This document shows positions 59,956 through 64,000 of a stretch of 64,000 nt of DNA, in pieces (the stretch's first letter is position 1; each line of letters opens with the position of its first letter). The DNA is taken from the NCBI GenBank assembly GCA_907165065.1, contig OU015525.1, positions 2,608,622-2,672,621 of the forward strand. The letters run 5' to 3'. The notes under the pieces were generated by a model that ran no database searches, had not been told where the DNA came from, and worked only from the letters and a program-made list of their open reading frames with translations. The translations under genes were made by a program, and so were the position numbers. Origin of the DNA: Caprimulgus europaeus. Taxonomy: Eukaryota > Chordata > Aves > Caprimulgiformes > Caprimulgidae.

Positions 59956-60415
59956 CAGACTGAGAGCAGCAGAGGTGCCATGGTGAGCTAAATTGTCATG
60001 AGGAAATAGATGTAGGTGCTGGGAAGACAACACAATCAGGGAATAAAATAATCTCTTGAGACTGGGACAGGCTTCACAGCTCATTCCTGCCCACTCTTGT
60101 GATTATTTATGATGTGAAGTGGCTGCAGGGGGTTGCCATGTGGGAACTTTTGTCAGGCACCGCTTTTGAGACATTATCACTTATTTTCCAGAGTCACAAT
60201 CTGATTCCAGACGCTGCTGAGCTACATTAGAGTGTACAGGTTGCAATGCAGACAGCCTGTCTCACCTCTCATTTGCACAACATGTAACTAAGGAGAAAAC
60301 CTACAGAGTGCTGGTCTCTTCCCTGGCAACCTCTCATTCCCCCCCTGTTTTGTGCTTGGCTCTTCATAATCCAAAAATCTGAGTTAATTTCCTCTCCAGA
60401 CAGACTCTGATCATC
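59956..60415. other. Unannotated DNA
   Basis: No gene or repeat was recognised. Confidence 0.5.
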
Positions 60416-60557
60416 AAGAAGGTAAAAAATGCTTAAGTAGCTTCAGGGATTGCTGAGAATTAAGAAGGTAAAAAAAATGCTTCAGTAGCTTCAGGGATTG
60501 CTGAGAGTCAAGAAGGTAAAAAAAAATGCTTCAGTAGCTTCAGGGATTGCTGAGAGT
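60416..60557. repeat. Minisatellite, three units of about 46-48 bp
   Basis: The units start with AAGAAGGTAAAA at 60416, 60462 and 60510, and each ends TTCAGGGATTGCTGAGA. The internal A run grows from 6 to 8 to 9, and units 2 and 3 share a TTCAG variant where unit 1 has TTAAG. Units are otherwise nearly identical, so the duplication is recent. Confidence 0.97.
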
Positions 60558-60740
60558 GGATTTAAGCCGGAAGCAGAATGAATTTTCCAGAGCGATCTCA
60601 TGTGTGTGGCTCAGACGCTGGGGAAAAGGGAAGAGACTGACGGAGGGATGGTCGTAAAGCAGCAGAAAAGAGAGACTTACATCAGAGCTGCTGCTTTCCA
60701 CCTCGACGTCACCTAGCAACACTCCAATTAAGGACTTAAC
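60558..60740. promoter_or_regulatory. CpG-bearing candidate regulatory patch
   Basis: Eight CpGs occur within about 180 bp of otherwise CpG-poor sequence. Visible motifs are CCGGAAG (ETS-type, 60568) and, on the minus strand, GTTGCTAGGTGACGTCGAGG, which joins an RFX half-site-like GTTGCTAGG to a near-CRE TGACGTCG. A minus-strand GTAAGT donor-like hexamer lies at 60675-60680. Promoter or first-exon status is inference only; no downstream exon is identified. Confidence 0.3.
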
Positions 60741-60840
60741 TTCCGAGAAATTAGTTCCTTGGGAATTTTCCCATTAGGTGGCACCACTGGTCTTGAGAAG
60801 GCTTTCCTCTCTTCTGGCTCCTTCGTGTCAGAGAGACATA

Positions 60841-60900
60841 AATCTCAATATATAACTCCCCCCACTCCAAAATCTCAATATATAACTCCCCCCACTCCAA
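60841..60900. repeat. Perfect 30-bp tandem duplication
   Basis: AATCTCAATATATAACTCCC plus CCCACTCCAA occurs twice, back to back and without mismatch. It makes an ITPPTPKSQY-type repeated peptide in a short frame, which is not a gene. Confidence 0.98.
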
Positions 60901-61207
60901 AAGCTCAGGAAAAATTGAAAATGAAGGGGATTTCTGCAAATGTAGAAGTGACATAATCTGTCAGTTCTAATTACATGTGTAGAAAAAAAATTGATAAGAC
61001 CCAGCCTATCTTTGCAATGGACATACCACAGATACTGGAAAACCTTATGGAGTGACTCCATAACTTGGCTTCTCTGGCCAAAAGAATGTTATGGTTTCAT
61101 TAAAACTGTACAAAAGCTGCTGAGCTGACCCCTGAGCCACACAGAGTGCTTTGGAGCAACTCATGCAGACTGTGGCTTTCTAGTGTCTGGTGGACAGCAA
61201 AAAAAAT
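60901..61207. other. Unannotated DNA
   Basis: No gene or repeat was recognised. Confidence 0.5.
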
Positions 61208-61370
61208 ATCATAGAATCATTCAGCTTGGAAAAGACCTCTAAGATCATCAAGTCCAACAGTCAACCCAACACTACCATGCTCACTAAACCATGTCCTTAA
61301 GCACCATGTGTACATGTCTTTTAAATACCTGCAGGGATGGTGACTCAACCACTTCCCTGGGCAGCCTGCT
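61208..61370 (-). mobile_element. CR1 LINE 3' tip with A-rich 5' junction
   Basis: It begins ATCATAGAATCATTCAGCTT and ends at CCCTGGGCAGCCTGCT, where it meets A11-GG-A11. It matches the tips at 3735 and 40141. Confidence 0.93.
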
Positions 61371-64000
61371 AAAAAAAAAAAGGAAAAAAAAAAAGACCAT
61401 GTGATGTCACCACCACCCTCCCAATGACCCTCATACCACACAATGTAGCAGACAATGCATGCACAAAGGTTAATTTCCAGGGAAACCAATGCTTCAGTTG
61501 AACTCATTAGTGGAAATATCTTTTCTCATTGTCACAGAGTAATGTAATTTCTGGTGTGGCTGCAGGGAGTTGGATTGTATCTCACAACAATGCTTGTTTT
61601 TGATGTATCTACAGATTGCTGCTAGAAAGGGAATGCTCAAGTTGACAAACTTACATCTGATAATGTCCAAGGTGTCATACAGAGCCCTCCAGAGATGATG
61701 TTCAAAGTTTCTGTTTTGGTTTGTTTCGTTTGGGTTTTGAAGGGAGATTCCATTTGGGAACTCAGTGTTCCTGATTTCTGTGGGGTTTGCCTAGTGGTTA
61801 GGTCAGGTTTAAAGATTTGCCTTGTTGGCCTTGGAGAAGTCAAGTGAGATGAAACTCACCCCAGGAAGCTTTTCCAAACTGTTGAGGTTTGCAGAAAACA
61901 AATCCTGCCAGGCTCAGCAGGTCTTCTCTTGTGCTTGTACCTATCATACTGATGTCCCCATCTGGCCTTCTGGGAATTTAGTAATCATCATCAGTGCTGG
62001 TTAATGCTAAATAGCTCACAGCTCTTAACAGAAGAGCAAAACAGAAGAGCTTTCAACAGAATCAGAGGCACCAATGTTTCGAAACAGACAGTTGTTAAAA
62101 AAAAATTAAACCTGGAGCAGGTCCACGCTCCAGACATTAATAACTCTCAAAGGAAATTTTTACATACAAATAAACACTTGTGATGGACCCCCCCTAATAA
62201 TAATCTAATAAATTATCTGGCTATGTAATCCTTTTTCTCACTTCATTCAGCATCCAAATGAGGAAAAAATGTGCTAGAGAAAGTTTTCTGTTCCTGCAGG
62301 CTGATCTAAACCATATTTATAAGATCCTTCATCACTGAGCTCAAGAAATTGCTCCTTTAAGAGTCTTCTGTAGATAAATATAACCAGACCTGCTCTGAAC
62401 TCACAGCTTTGGTTTGTGGATGATTTGGTAGGGGGCAGGTTGCAAGATGCCTTCGTTATTCTTTCTCATGGACTTACTGGGGTCAATCCCCAACTACCTT
62501 CTTCTTATGGATCCTGAGGTCCAGGTGGAGGTGGGAGAGACAGTCAGTAGCATAGATAACAAGGGTTGCTCGTTTCCCCTTCAAGGCTGAGACCTAATCA
62601 CTCTTCTGTGGCTCCAGATCCCTGAGCAATATTCAAGGTTACTCTCCTATCAGCATCTCTATCAGACCCAAAATGTAGCAGAGGAATAATTTTTTGGATT
62701 GGTTTTTGTGGTGACCATGGTCTTTGGAGATACCCTGGGTTTGTTATGTGCACTGGTTCTCAACTCCATAGAACTTTCAAGGCCTGGATCTAGTGTGTTT
62801 CTAGGTCACATATAGGAGAAAATTTTTAAGTGTAAATGGACAAGAAGCAGAAACTCTGTAGCAGACCTCAGCTGTCCAAAAAGTTTCCCACCTCATAAGG
62901 CTGGAGATGCTGGGACCCTCAGTCATATATGTATGATCAACTCCTCAGTGGTCATGGGTAAGATCACTGTTGGGATCCAGAAGAGGAAGTGGTTTTGCAG
63001 AAAGGAAACCCATTTAGGGTATGATTCTGATGTCTGGATATTTCAAGGGGTTCCATGGCTTAGTTTGGGAACCCTAGATATCAGGAACTGTTATCTAATA
63101 AATATCTATGAGGGAATATCTGCTGCTGTCAAGATGAACATTCAAACTCAGATTAAATGTATTTTTGACACTTTCCACTACCAATTTTTTTAGCAGACAT
63201 GGAAAACTTACTGGGCATTTCACATATGTATTTTGGGGAGATGTCAATTTGGCTCTGGTGAAAGACGGTTGATTTTCTGTCCTGGGAGCAAAAGTCCTCT
63301 AAGTTGGTGAGCAAACATCTCCCATATCACTACATGAACATGCCTGGCTCTCATTCCCTAGCTGGAGAGAGACAGATTGATGTGAAAAGATTAGCCAGGC
63401 TCCATGGATAACTCCAGATCCTTCAGTGGTCAAAGTGAGAAGATATTAGAAATGCCTGGTCTATGCCAATGCTCTTGGCTGGTCCTCGGATCAAGGTTGC
63501 TGTTTAACTCCAGATTTTAGATGTGTTTTATGATATGGACCTTGGTCTTTAGGTCAGTAAGGAGCCTCACTTTCTTATTTCTTACCAGCATAGCCAAACC
63601 TGTCCCTACAGAGAAGGGGTTTAGGTGTTTTGGATATGTCAGAAGTTTGGAAAAGCAACCAGCACATTCTCTCTGATGTTTTTATTTGGTTTATTGACAG
63701 AGGTACAAACACCTCTGTGCTCCACTCAGTTCTGATCTCTACTCTGCAATTAGTAGCATGTGCCATGGCTCAAGGAATGGATGTGACATCCCAGATGAGT
63801 TTAACCCTGTGGAAAAGAACCACAACTGGTATCCAAGTCTGATGCCCTAAACAGCACCAAAAAGGAATGAGACAAGACGTTGTCTTCAGCACCAGAAGCA
63901 CAGAGAAAGCAGTCTATGGTTGATAGTCTCTTTTACTGTCTTCCCATTCACAGTCATCTCGAGCCCTTCCTACGAGCAATTTATCTTTCTCTCCATCCTC
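61371..64000. other. Unannotated DNA to the window end
   Basis: No gene or dispersed repeat was recognised over 2.6 kb. A small hairpin CTGGAGC...GCTCCAG is present near 62113-62134. Short frames at 61217-61507, 62933-63193 and 63575-63842 lack any domain signature. Confidence 0.55.

Noticed and set aside
60416-60557. Three spaced repeats suggesting a CRISPR-like array
   Set aside because: Units are contiguous with no unique spacers, and the host is a vertebrate; a minisatellite.

Overview
The window is vertebrate nuclear DNA, almost certainly from a bird. The main evidence is about two dozen CR1 (chicken repeat 1) LINE copies. Most end in the CR1 3' signature, tandem ATTCTRTG-type octamers with no poly(A) tail. 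There are also two solo LTRs of a type familiar from bird genomes, and faint relics of MIR-like SINEs and of an old L3-type CR1. Base composition is AT-rich and CpG-poor. CR1 makes up roughly 9.8 kb (about 15%) of the window by my own summing of intervals, high for a bird. The youngest copies (167-930, 21959-22900, 45957-46588) resemble the J/Y-type CR1 group I associate with Neoaves. A CR1-rich lineage such as woodpeckers and allies would fit, but that is a guess.

I found no convincing protein-coding gene, no coding exon and no functional RNA gene. The longest open frames are the C-terminal parts of CR1 ORF2 (reverse transcriptase protein): 244, 258 and about 172 codons. The remaining frames are chance openings, antisense shadows of repeats, or simple-sequence translations. 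The window is best read as gene-poor intergenic or intronic DNA.

Layout. 0-9 kb: a young CR1, a short CR1 tip, and a minus-strand solo LTR (7408-8021) flanked by an exact 5-bp duplication GATAT. 8.9-16.6 kb: a pair of diverged copies of an unclassified repeat (about 8935-9228 and 13115-13440), a head-to-tail CR1 pair (12166-12850), and a plus-strand solo LTR (about 14733-15860). 18.9-27.2 kb: four CR1 copies and a long, highly decayed L3-type CR1 (about 26005-27215). 27.2-31 kb: repeat-poor DNA with a possible conserved noncoding segment near 28 kb, then a long (TTA)n array. 31-41 kb: several CR1 copies, including one (37930-38972) that reaches upstream to the reverse-transcriptase FADD box. 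43.5-46.6 kb: a CR1, a 200-bp CTTTTT polypyrimidine tract, an imperfect 100-bp inverted repeat (44426-44533), and a third young CR1. 46.6-64 kb: more CR1 copies, microsatellites, two local tandem duplications near 60.5-60.9 kb, and a small CpG-bearing patch between those duplications.

Nothing here works together as a pathway. The content is a record of transposon insertion at several ages: MIR/L3 relics, then older CR1 subfamilies and the LTRs, then the young CR1 group. No previously undescribed gene system is visible. The observations most worth checking are the unclassified repeat pair, the foldback at 44.4 kb, the CpG patch at 60.6 kb, the CR1 junction structures, and the apparent clustering of CR1 5'-truncation points.
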